Below are positions 12,370 to 12,880 of a DNA stretch of 12,880 nt, in pieces. The stretch is from Actinomycetes bacterium (GTDB lineage Bacteria > Actinomycetota > Actinomycetes > Actinomycetales > Cellulomonadaceae), in the NCBI GenBank assembly GCA_023432565.1, contig JAEYUL010000218.1, positions 1 to 12,880 on the forward strand, in the 5' to 3' direction. Made by a program: the position numbers and the translations under genes. The notes under the pieces are model-generated. The model made no database searches. It had not been told where the DNA came from and saw only the letters and a list, made by a program, of their open reading frames with translations. Within the stretch, counting starts at the first letter, position 1; each line of letters begins with the position of its first letter.

Positions 12370-12819
12370 GTGCGTACGTACACCCCGAAGCCGGGCGAGA
12401 TCGAGCGGAACTGGTACGTCATCGACGCGACCGATGTCGTCCTGGGCCGTCTGGCCACCCACGTGGCCACGCTGCTCCGCGGCAAGCACAAGGCCACCTT
12501 CGCGCCTCACGTCGACGGCGGTGACTTCGTCATCGTCATCAACGCGGAGAAGGTCGCCCTCACGGGCAACAAGCGCGAGAACAAGCTCGCGTACCGCCAC
12601 TCCGGCTACCCGGGCGGCCTGCGGGCAACCCCGTACACGGAGCTCCTGGCCAAGCACCCCGAGCGTGCGATCGAGAAGGCCGTCCGCGGCATGCTCCCCA
12701 AGAGCTCGCTCGCGCGTCAGCAGCTCGGCAAGCTCAAGGTCTACGCAGGTGCCACGCACCCGCACCAGGCGCAGCAGCCGAAGCCGTTCGAGATCACCCA
12801 GGTCGCGCAGCAGGCCTGA
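12370..12819 (+). CDS. rplM: 50S ribosomal protein L13
   Basis: Large-subunit ribosomal protein of 149 residues, normal for L13. Conserved features include the N-terminus VRTYTPKPGEIERNWYVIDA, then VVLGRLATHVATLLRGKHK, FVIVINAEKVALTGNK, the HSGYPGGLR motif, and AIEKAVRGMLPKSSLARQQL near the C-terminus. The GTG at 12370 gives the standard actinobacterial N-terminus (M-R-T-Y-T-P-K) and has GAAGG eight bases upstream. The frame is open further upstream through the leader to about 12190, but that sequence lies partly in the promoter-proximal leader and is not L13-like. rpsI follows after 33 bp, the usual rplM-rpsI operon. Confidence 0.97.
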   Translation: MRTYTPKPGEIERNWYVIDATDVVLGRLATHVATLLRGKHKATFAPHVDGGDFVIVINAEKVALTGNKRENKLAYRHSGYPGGLRATPYTELLAKHPERAIEKAVRGMLPKSSLARQQLGKLKVYAGATHPHQAQQPKPFEITQVAQQA

Positions 12820-12852
12820 GGCCGGCGCGAGTAGAGACGACAGGACACCCAC

Positions 12853-12880
12853 GTGGCAGAGACGACGGTCGACATCGACC
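12853..12880 (+). CDS. rpsI: 30S ribosomal protein S9, first nine codons (3' part outside window)
   Basis: The GTG at 12853 opens a frame reading M-A-E-T-T-V-D-I-D, a typical start for actinobacterial S9, and AGGA (12842-12845) lies seven bases before it. Position directly after rplM settles the call. Only the non-conserved N-terminal extension is in the window. Confidence 0.85.

Overview
The window is very GC-rich DNA (GC/TGA/GTG-biased coding throughout) from an actinobacterium. The ribosomal protein sequences, a DUF5709 protein, a LysE/LysG pair and repeated TAGCGT-type -10 boxes set 6-7 bases before start codons suggest a Cellulomonas-like member of the Micrococcales. The species call is an inference from protein style, not from a search.

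The frame of the window is a ribosomal protein locus. It opens with the 3' end of rplQ (L17) and closes with rplM (L13) and the first codons of rpsI (S9). In many actinobacteria rplQ, truA, rplM and rpsI lie close together. Here truA sits alone in the middle, with one block of accessory genes on each side.

Left block (about 0.4-4.4 kb): a VOC/glyoxalase-like protein (-) and an alpha/beta hydrolase (+) diverge from a 64-bp gap. A ROK-family kinase (-) followed by a DUF488 protein (-) probably forms a two-gene operon whose end overlaps the end of the hydrolase gene. Next comes a self-contained cassette for a small cationic secreted peptide (76-residue precursor, about 48-residue mature form, two cysteines) with its own consensus promoter, leader, strong ribosome-binding site, TTG start and terminator hairpin. 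About 770 bp without a convincing gene follow.

Middle and right block (4.4-12.1 kb): truA, then a large P2-type cation-transporting ATPase, a DUF5709 protein (-) convergent to it, an ABC-F ATPase (+) divergent from DUF5709, and a 13-bp tandem repeat plus hairpin between the ABC-F gene and lysE (-). lysE and its LysR-type regulator lysG (+) are divergent, the usual arrangement for a basic amino acid exporter and its inducer-sensing activator.

Right end: rplM has a clear sigma70-type promoter and a leader of about 175 nt with two strong stem-loops, followed by rplM-rpsI.

The most interesting items are the secreted-peptide cassette with inverted repeats around its promoter, the recurring leaderless promoter/start architecture, the structured rplM leader, the substitutions in the ATPase ion site, and the 13-bp tandem repeat. 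No mobile element, CRISPR array, tRNA or rRNA was seen.
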